64,000 bases of DNA from positions 3,968,001 through 4,032,000 of the forward strand of contig CP078104.1 in NCBI GenBank assembly GCA_019203745.1, written 5' to 3'. Positions 11,923 to 21,133 of this stretch are shown here, piece by piece. The notes under the pieces are model-generated. The model had not been told where the DNA came from. It saw nothing but the letters and a program-made list of their open reading frames with translations, and did no database searches. Numbering within the stretch: the stretch's first letter is position 1; every line of letters starts with the position of its first letter. This DNA is from Chryseobacterium sp. E1 (GTDB taxonomy: Bacteria > Bacteroidota > Bacteroidia > Flavobacteriales > Weeksellaceae). A program made the translations under genes and the position numbers.

Positions 11923-12075
11923 ATGAAACAACGTAATATCAAAAATCAATGGAAGGTAAAGTTGAATAAAGTGAGTGATATTCATACAAGTGGAGAAGTT
12001 ATTCCATTAGGAAAATGGGCGGAACAGCATTTTGTTGTAGTTTTTTTAGCTACAAATCTATTTCCGCAGAATTGA
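11923..12075 (+). CDS. possible 50-residue hypothetical protein
   Basis: ATG at 11923 opens 50 codons (MKQRNIKNQWKVKL ... LGKWAEQHFVVVFLATNLFPQN) in an otherwise empty region. The first half is basic and polar and the end hydrophobic. No family is recognised, and it may be a chance ORF or a remnant. The region 11801-12290 around it shows no other gene. Confidence 0.25.
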   Translation: MKQRNIKNQWKVKLNKVSDIHTSGEVIPLGKWAEQHFVVVFLATNLFPQN

Positions 12076-12290
12076 CAAATTTTATTGACTTCCATAACGT
12101 CTAAATTCTCCCCAAAAATGTTTCATATTGTTTCCCCATGTTTCCCATTGTTTCAAAATGTAACATTTTTTAACGATGAAATTACAAATTTTATTCAAAA
12201 TTAAATTCATAGAAACGAAATAGAAACAAATAGAATGTATATGTTCTGCAATATTAAATTTTGAAACAAAACGAAATGTAAATAAAAAAA

Positions 12291-12319
12291 CCTTTAAATA
12301 TGACATTTAAAGGGCTTTT
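12291..12319. terminator. bidirectional-looking hairpin terminator
   Basis: CCTTTAAAT / ATTTAAAGG forms a 9-bp perfect stem with loop ATGAC. It has TTTTT on the plus-strand side and a run of seven As (Ts on the minus strand) on the other. No adjacent gene obviously uses it on the plus strand; on the minus strand it lies about 290 bases beyond the small gene at 12602. The bases 12320-12600 hold no visible gene. Confidence 0.55.
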
Positions 12320-12601
12320 TGTATTATTGTACTTGTAATCTATATACAATCTAAAACACTGGCTATTTTCCAATGCAAAACTTTCGATTGCCTTATTATC
12401 AATTATTTACCACTATTGAGGGGCAAATAAGGGATAAATACCCACAAACCAATAATATTTTGTACAAAGTTACGGTTATTACAAAATAAGCCAAAATAAT
12501 TGAATAAACTTTCTGCATTTTTGATTGATATTGATTTATTTATTGCTCAAGCGGTTGTTATTGTGGTGTAGGTCACTGATACATTCCACAGTATTTCTTG
12601 T

Positions 12602-12816
12602 TCATATTAGTACTTTATATACTCGGCACAATCTTATGACTCCATGGGTTACCTGCTCTATTGGATAAACAGGAAGCTTCAGGGTACCCATGCGATCATA
12701 ATCGCATTGATCTTCACTCCTTTTTAGGCCTCTAACAATTTGTGGTTTTGTAAAACGTATCTTTTTCTGAGCAGCAGCTATTATCTCTTTACAGTGGCAG
12801 GTTCAGTTTCTTCCAT
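12602..12816 (-). CDS. small hypothetical protein downstream of the GT14 gene (frameshifted)
   Basis: About 71 residues on the minus strand from ATG at 12816 (MEETEPATVKR...). One frame break lies just after codon 11, beyond which a clean frame (IAAAQKKIRFTKPQIVRGLK ... LKLPVYPIEQVTHGVIRLCR) runs to the stop at 12602. It is basic, with no signal peptide. It starts 26 bases after the glycosyltransferase gene on the same strand, so it is probably co-transcribed. No family is recognised. The case for a real gene is the long, codon-plausible frame after a single correction. Confidence 0.45.
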
Positions 12817-12841
12817 GATGTTCTTTCTTTCACCCAGAAGT

Positions 12842-13822
12842 TTAATTATTTTGCTGGTCGTCTCTTTTTAATTCTCTTTCCACTTCATCAACCTCGGTTA
12901 AGGGAAGAAGAAAGGTGTTTTCAATATAGTTCCGGATATTTTCATCTGTTTTATGGTTTATTTTTCTGATAAAGAGCTGATTGGTAGATTTCAGAGAATC
13001 TATATACTTCAATATATCTTGTTTATTATGAAAAATTGATTTTTCAAATATTGCTCTTTTATCATCATTCACAATAATGTCATTAAAAGATGTGTTCATA
13101 AGAACAGTCTGAAAAAAGATTCGGCAGGTAAAAAGTGTGTAGGTAGTAATCTTCAAAGTCCATTACTTTTTATTGCTTGTTAAGAAAGCACAAGTTTCTC
13201 TTGTAAACATAAACCATTTCCCACCAATATAGGGTACTACTCCTTTCATAAATTCTCTTTTATAGATGAATGAGGAGATCATATAGGCTAATTCAGTGAA
13301 ATGATTCTGTATTCTTTTCAGGGTATCTGGTCTGTAAAATTTCTGATCATAGTAGAATAGATAATTCCGGCCGTTATTTACGGTAAGAAAATTACGTATG
13401 ATGGGTTGGGATTTCAGGGGATAATCTTCACCACTGAGATTGATGAAATAATCCCATTCCCGGCTTGCATTTAAGAGAAACTCCATTGCATTAAGCTCTG
13501 CTTGGATCATACTGAAGCCACCTGAAACAATATTCAGACTTTCTAGAATAAAAACATTAGGAAATTGTGTTATATAGAGCTGTATTTCTTCTGTAAAAGA
13601 GTCTTGGGCCTTTCTATCAATATGAATAAGATAGAACTGATCTTTTGTATAAATTTTCTGAAACATTGCCTTGAATACATGAGGCTTATGATGAATCATA
13701 ATAAAATAGGCAATTTTTATATGCGGTGTTGCATATGATTTCAGGGTCTGGGTCTGAGGTTGGGTATTGGGAAAAGCAGTTTGCATTTTGGGAAGCTTAA
13801 AATCATCCGCATCTGCAAACAA
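12842..13822 (-). CDS. GT14 (Core-2/I-branching enzyme-like) glycosyltransferase (frameshifted)
   Basis: Bacterial member of the beta-1,6-N-acetylglucosaminyltransferase-like family, about 325 residues. Visible family signatures: IAYFIMIHHKPHVFKAMF near the start, YLIHIDRKA, a helix with SMIQAELNAMEFLL, NLSGEDYPLKSQ (family pattern NLSG.D.PL), GGKWFMFTR (GS.W..L.R), and SFFQTVLMNTSF (DE.F.QT...). Breaks lie near 13160 and 13100. The true start is uncertain: the 39 residues before IKIAYF look non-conserved, and ATG codons at 13822 and 13783 are both possible. Members in Bacteroidota sit in polysaccharide or surface-glycan loci. Donor and acceptor are unknown, and no other glycan gene adjoins it except the small protein downstream. 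Confidence 0.75.
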
Positions 13823-14228
13823 TTCGATTAACGTGCGGAAGGTATAAATAAATTTTTGATAATCAGTTAATTAAATGTAGTTTTGTTTTTTTTTTTTATC
13901 GTAGGTTTGCAAAACATTTATAAAACAGGTTTCTGCCTTTGCTATTCTGTAATAGTTTAAAATCACAATTTTCTTTTCCAGTTTTGCTTTTCCAGCTACC
14001 CATTTATAATCTTGATTTCATGAGTAAAAAGTCGAAGATTGTAAAAATCCTACTGTCAATAGGAATGATATGTTATTGCTGATCATAAATAATATTGAAT
14101 GATATTGTTACCGATAAAGCAAGCAAAATGATAAACCGGAAAAGTATTCTTTATTTGTTTATCCGTACACCAATTCAAATTCTGATCAACAGATTTGTTT
14201 ACCAACTACCGGAAGACCGGAATTTATA
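13823..14228. other. intergenic region, no gene seen
   Basis: AT-rich spacer between divergent genes (GT14 on minus, helicase on plus). It includes a long T tract near 13890. No coding frame with protein character and no clear hairpin. It likely holds the helicase 5' UTR, as cold-inducible helicases often have long leaders. Confidence 0.4.
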
Positions 14229-15345
14229 ATGAGCTTTAAAAATTTAAACTTAATCAATCCCATTGTTCGTGCTGTAACGGAAGCCGGATATTCCAGGCCC
14301 ACCGAAATACAGAGTACTGCAATTCCACATATTCTGGGAGGAAGGGATATCATAGCGTGTGCACAAACCGGAACCGGGAAAACTGCAGCATTTGCTATGC
14401 CTATACTACAGTTACTGAAAAGACATAATCCTGAACATAAAGAAATACGTACTTTAATTCTTACTCCAACAAGGGAACTGGCGATACAGATAGAAGAAAA
14501 CTTTAGCATTTACAGCAAATATTTGCCTTTATCGCAACTTTCTGTTTTTGGAGGTGTTTCAATAGGCGGCCAGCTTGCAGCCTTGAGAAAAAGAGTAGAT
14601 ATTCTGGTGGCAACACCCGGAAGACTCCTGGATTTGGTGGATAAAAGACATATTGATCTTTCTAAGCTTGAAATATTGGTTTTGGATGAAGCAGACAGAA
14701 TGCTTGATATGGGTTTTATAAATGATGTAAAAAAGGTTTTACAACTAATTCCCCGTAAAAGACAAACCTTGTTTTTTTCTGCAACGATGCCGTTAAGCAT
14801 AAAGAAATTTGCAAGAACAATTCTGAATAATCCTGTAGAAGTTACTGTAACACCTATGTCTTCAACTGCACAAACGGTAAAGCAGTCTGTATATTTTGTA
14901 GAGAAGCAAGATAAAACAGATCTATTGATTGACATTCTCCAGGAAAAAACACCATTAGATCATTAGTTTTCACTCGTACTAAGCATGTTGCGAATAAACT
15001 CGTTCAGCAATTAGAAGATGTAGGGATTTTTGCCGCTATATTCATGGAAATAAATCACAGGCAGCCAGGCAAAATGCACTTGATGATTTTAAAACCAGCA
15101 GAATTAATGTATTGGTAGCTACAGATATTGCAGCAAGAGGTATTGATATAGATGACCTTCCTAATGTTGTTAACTACGAACTTCCTAATATCCCGGAAAC
15201 TTATGTTCACCGGATTGGAAGAACCGGAAGGGCAGGGGCAGAGGGTACAGCTATTTCGTTTTGCGATGCAGACGAACGCATAGACCTTAAAAATATTCAA
15301 GAGCTGATCGGCTTTACAGTACCGGTCAGATCATTTTATAAATAA
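14229..15345 (+). CDS. DEAD-box ATP-dependent RNA helicase, RhlE-like (frameshifted)
   Basis: About 372 residues with all core SF2 motifs: Q-motif region (GYSRPTEIQ), Walker A AQTGTGKT (45-52), PTRELA, TPGR, DEAD (about 149-152), SAT (about 180), then in the second RecA domain ARGIDID and HRIGRTGRAG. There is no long basic tail, which fits the short RhlE-like group. Breaks lie near 14953 and 15042. It unwinds RNA duplexes in ribosome assembly or mRNA decay. A cold-shock protein gene follows after 50 bases, a pairing seen in many Bacteroidota and suggesting joint induction at low temperature. Confidence 0.93.
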
Positions 15346-15395
15346 AGTCTGTAGCGTTTACAGAACATACTATTCAATTTTTAATAATAATTACA

Positions 15396-15590
15396 ATGCA
15401 ACAAGGCACCGTAAAATTTTTCAATGAAGCAAAAGGCTTCGGATTTATTACTCCAGCAGATGGAAGTAAGGACATATTTGTACATTCTTCAGGATTGAGC
15501 GTAAGTGCAATTCGTGAAAATGATAAAGTCGTTTTTGATGTACAAAAAAGCGACAAGGGCTTAAATGCTGTCAACGTAAAATTGGCATAA
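15396..15590 (+). CDS. cold-shock protein (CspA family)
   Basis: Intact, 64 residues: one OB-fold cold-shock domain. RNP1 is seen as GFGFITP and RNP2 as DIFVHSSGL. It begins MQQGTVKFFNEAKGFGFI and ends NAVNVKLA. It binds single-stranded RNA and DNA and melts mRNA structure. It lies 50 bases after the DEAD-box helicase on the same strand and could be in one operon or have its own leader. A hairpin terminator is 164 bases downstream, leaving an unusually long 3' region. Confidence 0.95.
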   Translation: MQQGTVKFFNEAKGFGFITPADGSKDIFVHSSGLSVSAIRENDKVVFDVQKSDKGLNAVNVKLA

Positions 15591-15753
15591 TTTAAACTTG
15601 ATTGTAGATATTTCAAAAGATAATTTTTGCAATTTCAGTTTCATAATTTTATATTTTTTTACAAATTCAGAATCCAGGCTATTTGTTTGGATGTGGTATT
15701 TGAACGGACATTACTATAAATACATTACTTTTTATTTTCACGATGTTCATTAG

Positions 15754-15779
15754 CCTCTCGCTTTATGTGAGAGGTTTTT
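15754..15779 (+). terminator. intrinsic terminator
   Basis: CCTCTCGC / GTGAGAGG (8 bp, one G-U) with a 5-base loop, followed by five Ts. It closes the helicase-csp transcript, 42 bases before the next start. Confidence 0.8.
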
Positions 15780-15821
15780 AAGGAAAGAAAACAATCAACT
15801 TTAATATAAAAACAAAAGAGA

Positions 15822-16280
15822 ATGACTGTCATCAACAATTTTATTGAATATAAAGCTCTGGAAGGTAAAATGATAGGAACTTCTGCCTGGCATACAATAC
15901 ATCAGGCTCAGATTGACAGATTTGCAGAAGCAACTCTGGATTATCAGTGGATTCATACTGATAAAGAAAAAGCGGAAAAGGAAGGCCCTTTTAAGTCCAC
16001 TATAGCTCACGGTTACTTAACATTATCACTGATTCCTTATCTCTGGAAACAAATTGCAGAGGTGAGAAATGTAAAAATGGAAATCAATTACGGGATTGAG
16101 AATCTTAAATTTGGGCAGGCTGTTCTGGTGGATAGTGAGGTGATGCTACAGGCCTCTGTAAAATCGGTAACAGATCTCAGAGGAACGGTAAAGGTAATGG
16201 TAGAAGCGAAGCTTCTTATAAGAGATCAGGCCAGACCTGCTTATGTAGGAGATGTTATTTTTCTTTATCATTTCATATAG
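15822..16280 (+). CDS. MaoC-like (R)-specific enoyl hydratase
   Basis: Intact, 152 residues, single hot-dog fold. The hydratase-2 motif is visible as FAEATLDYQWIHTD ... GPFKSTIAHGYLTLSL: Asp in 'DYQWIH' and His five residues later form the catalytic pair, and the AHG turn follows. The C-terminal strand ends GDVIFLYHFI. It hydrates trans-2-enoyl thioesters to (R)-3-hydroxyacyl thioesters. It stands alone between a terminator and convergent minus-strand genes, so its pathway is not shown by context; FabZ/PhaJ-type side roles are possible. Confidence 0.9.
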   Translation: MTVINNFIEYKALEGKMIGTSAWHTIHQAQIDRFAEATLDYQWIHTDKEKAEKEGPFKSTIAHGYLTLSLIPYLWKQIAEVRNVKMEINYGIENLKFGQAVLVDSEVMLQASVKSVTDLRGTVKVMVEAKLLIRDQARPAYVGDVIFLYHFI

Positions 16281-16298
16281 AATCATAATGATTTAAGC

Positions 16299-16534
16299 TT
16301 ACCACAAAATAATGTTCAATTGTTTTTGTGCTTCTTTGCACATTGATAAAAGGTCATTCCTGGATGTGTTCTCAAAATTGAAATCATCATGGGTTTTCAC
16401 AATATACTCGGTTACGATTTCAATATTCATTACATCGAGTTCTGTTACCTCGGTTTTCAGCCTGTGTTCTTCTTTAAAAAAGGAATTTTACGGAAAATAG
16501 TATCGTTAAACCGAAAAAGATGAATTGTTTTCAC
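16299..16534 (-). CDS. small protein of an unrecognised family, copy 1 (frameshift at TTTTTTA)
   Basis: About 78 residues once corrected: KTIHLFRFNDTIFRKIPFF, then KEEHRLKTEVTELDVMNIEI, then VTEYIVKTHDDFNFENTS and RNDLLSMCKEAQKQLN. A paralogue lies at 25831 (TRKLPFFKEECRLDNLN, VTEFIIEVHDDFIFEDMT, REDLLSMCRNAREM). In both copies the frame breaks at exactly the same point, CC-T-TTT-TTA, and a -1 shift restores it. The likely start is GTG at 16534, where the other copy has ATG. No known domain is recognised; it is acidic and apparently cytoplasmic. It is the last gene of a minus-strand group beginning with the cupin. Confidence 0.55.
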
Positions 16535-16593
16535 TGCAAAAATATTTAATAAGATGAAAATTAAGTTTGAGGTTTATTTTGGAAGCTTATCTC

Positions 16594-17391
16594 TCATTTT
16601 CCTATTGATCCATTTTTGGATAAAGTACGTTTTGATGGTAATGGGTACATACCGCCTGAAAGAAAGTATAATAAGCTGTTCCAAAAATTATTTTTTCTGT
16701 AGAATTCATGACTGTAGTTTGTTAATACTTTTAAGTACTCATGTTTGTATTCCTTTGCTTCCTGTAATGTATAGTTTTTCGGAATATCTTTAATAATATC
16801 CATAACATTTTGGTTAAAGGTTTTAGGTGAATATTTTTCTATAAAGTCTAATTCAAGCCTGCACATCACGATAAGTGGAGTAAGTAAAGAAAAAATTTCA
16901 TCATAAAAATTATAAATATTTACCTTCCAAGATAATCTTTCTTCTTCCGGTAAAACCTGAATAGTCAACAGAATAAGTTTTTATGGATTACTTCCATTTC
17001 ATCTGTGTAGAGTTTGTTTTGCTGCCAGAATATGAGTGAATTGATTTTATTTTTTTAATAATATTTCCCAGTATATATTCAAACTGGATTCTAATATTCT
17101 TTATGTTCTCACTCAGGTCTTCTAAAACAGACTGCCACAGGTTATGCTGGCTTAAACTGCAATATGTGCTAAATATCAATCTTGATTTGTTAATAAGCTG
17201 CTGTAATTCTTTTAACATTCTAAGAATTTCTTTAGCGTCTCTTTCTAAGGTGATGTTGGTATTTCGCAGATAGAACAGAGAGGTAAACTGGGAATAATAG
17301 GCTCTTCTTGAAATATTTTTTTATTTCTGAGTCCCGATTTGCTCTTTGGATGCTTGATTAACTTTTTCATTAGAATTTTATTGTAGATCAT
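16594..17391 (-). CDS. hypothetical protein, about 265 residues (frameshifted)
   Basis: Three overlapping frames join on the minus strand: MIYNKILMKKLIKHPKS..., then LRNTNITLERDAKEILRMLK leading into ELQQLINKSRLIFSTYCSLS, then PEEERLSWKVNIYNFYDEIF and the C-terminus ending NGSIGK. Predicted almost entirely alpha-helical and rich in Lys, Leu and Ile, with no signal peptide or membrane segment. Start either 17391 or 17370. The first codons overlap the end of the preceding small gene (ATGATCTACAATAA), indicating translational coupling. Breaks lie near 17320 and 16985. No family recognised. Confidence 0.5.
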
Positions 17392-17606
17392 TTTTCTTCA
17401 TAGTTCCTTTTTCAAAGGATTTTTGTTGTATGATAAGGGAAACAAGATATTGTCTTAAATCTTTTATCGTAATATTTTTTCTTTCTCAGAAAAAAATAAT
17501 GGAGTTTCATCTAGAAGTTCATACAGTTCAGGAAATTCTTTTTGGATTTCAACTGTTTTTTTAATATCTTTTTCGTTAAAATAGATATAGTGTTTAGATT
17601 ATTCAT
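17378..17606 (-). CDS. small hypothetical protein coupled to the cupin gene (frameshifted)
   Basis: About 76 residues after two one-base corrections: HYIYFNEKDIKKTVEIQKEF, PELYELLDETPLFFSEKEK, then ITIKDLRQYLVSLIIQQKSF and a basic tail. The start ATG at 17606 overlaps the cupin stop codon (ATGAATAA), and its own stop overlaps the start of the next gene, so the three are probably translated in series. The middle is acidic and the end basic. No family recognised. Confidence 0.45.
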
Positions 17607-17955
17607 AGCCGCTTTTTATTATTGTTACTATCATCTTAAAGCGCTTATTCCCTTTTATTGAATGAGATTTATGGGCAGGAACGATAATGCATTCACCTTC
17701 TTCCATAAAGTAAGAAGCTCCGTCTATAATGATTTCAGCTTTACCTTCAATGATCTGTGCAACAGTATCGAAAGGAGATATCTTTTCAGATAATCCTTCT
17801 TTGTCATCAAAAGATAAAACACTGATATTGCCGGTCAGTTTTTCAAGTATATTTTTACTGACTACAGAATTTGGAATGTAATCTACAATCTGGGTTGTAA
17901 TATATACTTTCGATTTTTCAAGTTCTCTATGATTCATCACTGTGGGTTTAAACAT
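17599..17955 (-). CDS. cupin-domain protein
   Basis: Intact, 118 residues, single cupin beta-barrel: the first motif region is SPFDTVAQIIEGKAEIIIDG (family G(X)5HXH(X)3,4E(X)6G, here degenerate, with Asp-Thr in place of the usual His-x-His), and the second is GECIIVPAHKSHSIKGNKRF (P-x-x-x-x-H retained). The loss of the first-motif histidines makes a standard metal enzyme less likely; a small-molecule sensor is possible. Start at 17955 or the internal ATG 17937. It leads a minus-strand group whose following genes overlap it by start/stop codons. Confidence 0.8.
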   Translation of the reverse strand: MFKPTVMNHRELEKSKVYITTQIVDYIPNSVVSKNILEKLTGNISVLSFDDKEGLSEKISPFDTVAQIIEGKAEIIIDGASYFMEEGECIIVPAHKSHSIKGNKRFKMIVTIIKSGYE

Positions 17956-18077
17956 AAAAATAGCAGATGGTATTGTAAATAAAAGGGACAGAACTGTCTA
18001 ATATTCTATCCCTTTTTCCAGTGAAAGCGTTTGATAAATATATCTTTTCATTGGCTTTAACTGTTCTTGAAAACAAT

Positions 18078-18296
18078 TTATGAAAGATTGATTTCTTTGA
18101 TAATATTGAGAACTTCTTCACGGTTTTTTCTTAATCTGTTTCCGATTCTTTCCAGCATTTCCTTTTCTTTACCTTCTTCAAGCTTCAGGTCGTGGTCCGT
18201 TAATGTTGAAAATTTTTCTTTCAGTTGTTTTGATTGCACATCCCAGTCTCCTGGAATTTTGAAAGATTGGTTGCCTTTGTTGTGGTTTGTGTCCAT
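18078..18296 (-). CDS. CsbD-like general-stress protein
   Basis: Intact, 72 residues. The CsbD pattern is visible: an N-terminal KIPGDWDVQSKQLKEKFSTL (family W...KGK.K...G.LT) followed by TDHDLKLEEGKEKEMLERI (TDDDL....GK...L.G) and a helical end RLRKNREEVLNIIKEI. Highly charged and without a signal. CsbD proteins accumulate in stationary phase and stress; the molecular role is unknown. A 40-base repeat shared with 20877 lies about 60 bases upstream of its start. Confidence 0.85.
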   Translation of the reverse strand: MDTNHNKGNQSFKIPGDWDVQSKQLKEKFSTLTDHDLKLEEGKEKEMLERIGNRLRKNREEVLNIIKEINLS

Positions 18297-18356
18297 AAAG
18301 TAGGTTTTAGTGTAACTTCATTGCTACAATACAAAGTTGGGTGTTTATTAATCTAT

Positions 18357-18396
18357 TGTATTACAGATTGTTTCTTTTATGTTGCACATATCACAC
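18357..18396 (+). repeat. intergenic repeat A (copy 1)
   Basis: The stretch contains TGTATTACAG and later TTGCACATATCACAC. About 33 of 40 bases match 20877-20916 in the same orientation. It lies between CsbD (divergent) and the Ca2+/H+ antiporter. It could be a shared regulatory site or the edge of a duplicated leader. Confidence 0.55.
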
Positions 18397-18759
18397 TTTT
18401 ACAAAATTCCAGCTTATTTTGAACATCTGAAATGTGGTTGATCATAAAAGCAGTGTTTGATGCTCCTTATAAAGTAAAGGAGGTGGTTAAGTCTAGGAAA
18501 TGATTATAAACTTAAAATACTGCTCAATAATTCCTAATAAGTGATTGATTATTTGTATCTTGCTGAATAATTGCATTGAGCTGAAAATCTGGATTCTAAA
18601 GAACCAGCGTATTCACTTCTTTTCTTTCATTATAATACTTCCGGCATACCTCCCTGTTCCGCTTCAAATCATTTATAAAACTGTTTTTGAAAAGGAGAGT
18701 ATAAATCTGCTGATTCTTTCCAAAAGAGAATTCAATGGTAAAAAATTATTAATGTTTTT

Positions 18760-19855
18760 ATGTATATAAAAAAATATTTAAGGATGTGGACATTTTTGAT
18801 TCCTATCCTGGCATGGTTCTCTTATGTTGGAAATTCTGTTTTTTCTTCAGGGTATTACTCTGTGATTCTTACTTTATTTTTAATAGGAAGTGTTTTAGCT
18901 GCGGTGTACCATTCCGAAGTTATTGCGCATCGTTTGGGGGAACCATTTGGAACTTTGCTTTTGGCATTTGCCATTACGATCATAGAAGTAGGGCTTATTA
19001 TTTCCATTATGATGGGAGCAAAGGGTTGGAAACCATTACTCTTGCCAGAGATACGGTTTTTGCTGCAGTGATGATAATCCTTACGGGAATCATTGGAAGC
19101 TGTATTGTGATAGGATCCTTGCGATATAGAGAACAGAGCTTTACCTTACAGGGAGTAAGTACGGCACTGATTACACTGACCTCTGTTATTATTTTTGTGC
19201 TTATTCTGCCCAATTATACGGTAAGTCACCTCGGAGGCGAATACACATCCCTCCAACTGCTTTTTATCGCCTTGATTTCTTTAGGGCTTTATCTTGGATT
19301 TACCATGATCCAAACTTTTAGACATCGAAGCTTTTTCATTTCTCCACAAAACAAATTATCCGAGAATCTGCCTGTAGAAAGCAATAATAAAATAATTTCC
19401 ACAAAACAATTGTATATCAATTGTATATTGTTAATTTTATCCCTGGGAATAGTCGTTTTGCTGGCAAAACTTCTTTCAAAGGATGTTGAACATATAGTTG
19501 TTTCTGTGGGTGCCCCAAATCTCTTGTAGGTATCATTATTGCTGGTATTGTTCTGCTTCCGGAAGGTCTGGCTGCATTCAGAGCTGCAAAAAGTGATCAG
19601 ATTCAAACTTCATTAAATCTGGCTTTTGGTTCAGCTTTAGCGAGTATCGGACTAAGTATTCCTGCGATTGCCATTATATCTGTAATGACTGGTATAAGAA
19701 TGACATTGGGGATAGATATCAAATCAACAATACTTTTAGGGCTGTCTCTTTTTATTATTACTGTTTCACTGGCAACAGGCAGAACTAATATCATGCAGGG
19801 AATTGTATTGATCGCTATTTTTTTAATTTATCTTTTTATTACAATTGTACCATAA
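18760..19855 (+). CDS. chaA: Ca2+/H+ antiporter, ChaA/CaCA family (frameshifted)
   Basis: About 365 residues with 10-11 hydrophobic segments. Family signatures: AHRLGEPFGTLLLAFAITII with EVGLI (first alpha repeat, G-[ED]-P-x-G-T-L), ARDTVFAAVMIILTGIIGSC, and the second repeat IIIAGIVLLPEGLAAFRAA leading to NLAFGSALASIGLSIPAI. The acidic residues in GEP and PEG are the likely ion-binding sites. It exchanges cytosolic Ca2+ (or Na+/K+) for protons at the inner membrane. Breaks lie near 19050 and 19520. Start 18760 or 18784 (MWTFLIP). No operon partner. Confidence 0.88.
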
Positions 19856-19874
19856 ACCTATTTAAGTTATGCAT

Positions 19875-19915
19875 TATATAGCTTGATATATAGTGAAACG
19901 GCCATCTTTAGTTTA
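19875..19915 (+). repeat. intergenic repeat B (copy 1)
   Basis: ATATAGCTT, a TATA-rich step, then AAACGGCCATCTTT. The same arrangement occurs at 25353-25396. Both copies begin 20-30 bases after a plus-strand gene stop. Confidence 0.55.
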
Positions 19916-20141
19916 TATGATATGATGGTTGATATAGAATATATTTCATCAAATGAAGCCACAAAAAACGTTTGAAGGCTCATGATTATAAAGGTATTGC
20001 CCAAATATTGAAATATCAAATAAAAACTAATTAGATAACATAGAAACTGGTTCACAACTTGGGGTTAAGCCAATACTTTAAAAGTTTGAAGAAGTACTCT
20101 GAACAGAAAAAAGATTTTGCAAATAAAAATTATTTATCGAT

Positions 20142-20305
20142 ATGACTAGTAAAAATATTACTTCCACGATAAAAGTCAGAATATTATATCAGAAGATCAA
20201 TTAATTGGAGAAAATATAGTTGATATAGAATGTTTTCTGACTGATTATCAGTTACAAAAGCTACATACAATAGAGCGTGTCTATATCTTGAAAAAACATT
20301 TTTAG
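20142..20305 (+). CDS. small hypothetical protein (one frameshift)
   Basis: ATG at 20142 followed, after adding one A to an A run, by a clean frame: YYFHDKSQNIISEDQLIGEN, then IVDIECFLTDYQLQKLHTIE and RVYILKKHF. About 54 residues, charged, no signal or membrane segment. No family recognised. The composition is protein-like and the surrounding 800 bases are otherwise empty, so I favour a real small gene. Confidence 0.4.
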
Positions 20306-21133
20306 GAATTTTTAAGACAAGATTGTATTTATATCTTAGTGAAGATACAATATATAATTACGCTATTCAGAAAACATAACATTACTATACTTTATTCCTC
20401 CGATCATAGCATAATGTTAGAATTCAAATTTGTTTGGAATATCGCTGCTTTGTCTTATTTCGTTTTGATGGTTTCTGAAAGCTATAGTATTTGTTACTCT
20501 TACTAAAACGATAACATCTTTAAAGGAGTGGTCAACGGTAGCATGATGATGAAAATTAGAATTTTCACTTTAACCTTTCTAATGCATTATATAACAAAAC
20601 CCTCCTTTTTAGGGGAGAGTCAATTGTACTAATGAGAATGTACAACTATTATGAGCAGTAAATGTATATCTAAATAAATTACATTAATATGCTACAAGTC
20701 ATGTGATTCTATTTATTATTGTCGTATATGGAGTAGAAATAATACATTTATTTTTAACGCTCTTAGGGTATTTTTATGCATAACTTTTTAATGCGTCAAT
20801 TCTGTGGTAATATTTAATTTTCTTTGCAAGAAAGTTATAAATTTATTTTGACTGTAAATTCCAGTTTTCAGGAACCTATGTATTACAGCTTGTTTTTTAT
20901 ATTGCAGTTATCACACATTGTTCGTATCCGGAGTCTTTTTCTTACTGAGAGAGTGATGTTTTATAAAGGGAAAAATCTGTGATTATGCCCATAATTGTAT
21001 AAATTTGGAGCTGGAAAAAGAAGAAATCTTAAAGATCATAAACCTAAGGTCTTATTACAGAGTTGCAGATAAATGACTGATATCAGCGTTTTTATCATAG
21101 GGTTGGCTGCTGGTTGAAAAACAAGTAAACTAA
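20306..21133. other. intergenic region with a repeat copy and small ORF scraps
   Basis: No gene I can defend. ATG at 20541 opens a 29-codon ORF (MMMKIRIFTLTFL...) whose ITKPSFL faintly recalls the small-protein family at 16299/25831. A 38-codon start-less frame ends at about 21076 (NCINLELEKEEILKIINLRS). Repeat A copy 2 lies in between. The region may hold decayed small genes. Confidence 0.4.
20877..20916 (+). repeat. intergenic repeat A (copy 2)
   Basis: TATGTATTACAG, TTGTTT, then TTGCAGTTATCACAC, matching 18357-18396 in order and spacing. No plus-strand gene follows for several kilobases, so a promoter role for this copy is doubtful. Confidence 0.55.

Noticed and set aside
12082..12306. 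74-codon minus-strand frame in an AT-rich spacer
   Set aside because: Phe/Lys/Asn-rich translation typical of A/T DNA, and it overlaps the hairpin terminator at 12291.
16312..16500. 62-codon plus-strand frame
   Set aside because: It is the shadow of the minus-strand small protein, which has a paralogue at 25831.
18545..18769. 74-codon plus-strand frame before the Ca2+/H+ antiporter
   Set aside because: Hydrophobic but patternless; overlaps the antiporter start; no family resemblance.
20541..20630. 29-codon ORF (MMMKIRIFT...) faintly like the small-protein paralogues
   Set aside because: Similarity covers only a few residues and the conserved C-terminal part is missing.
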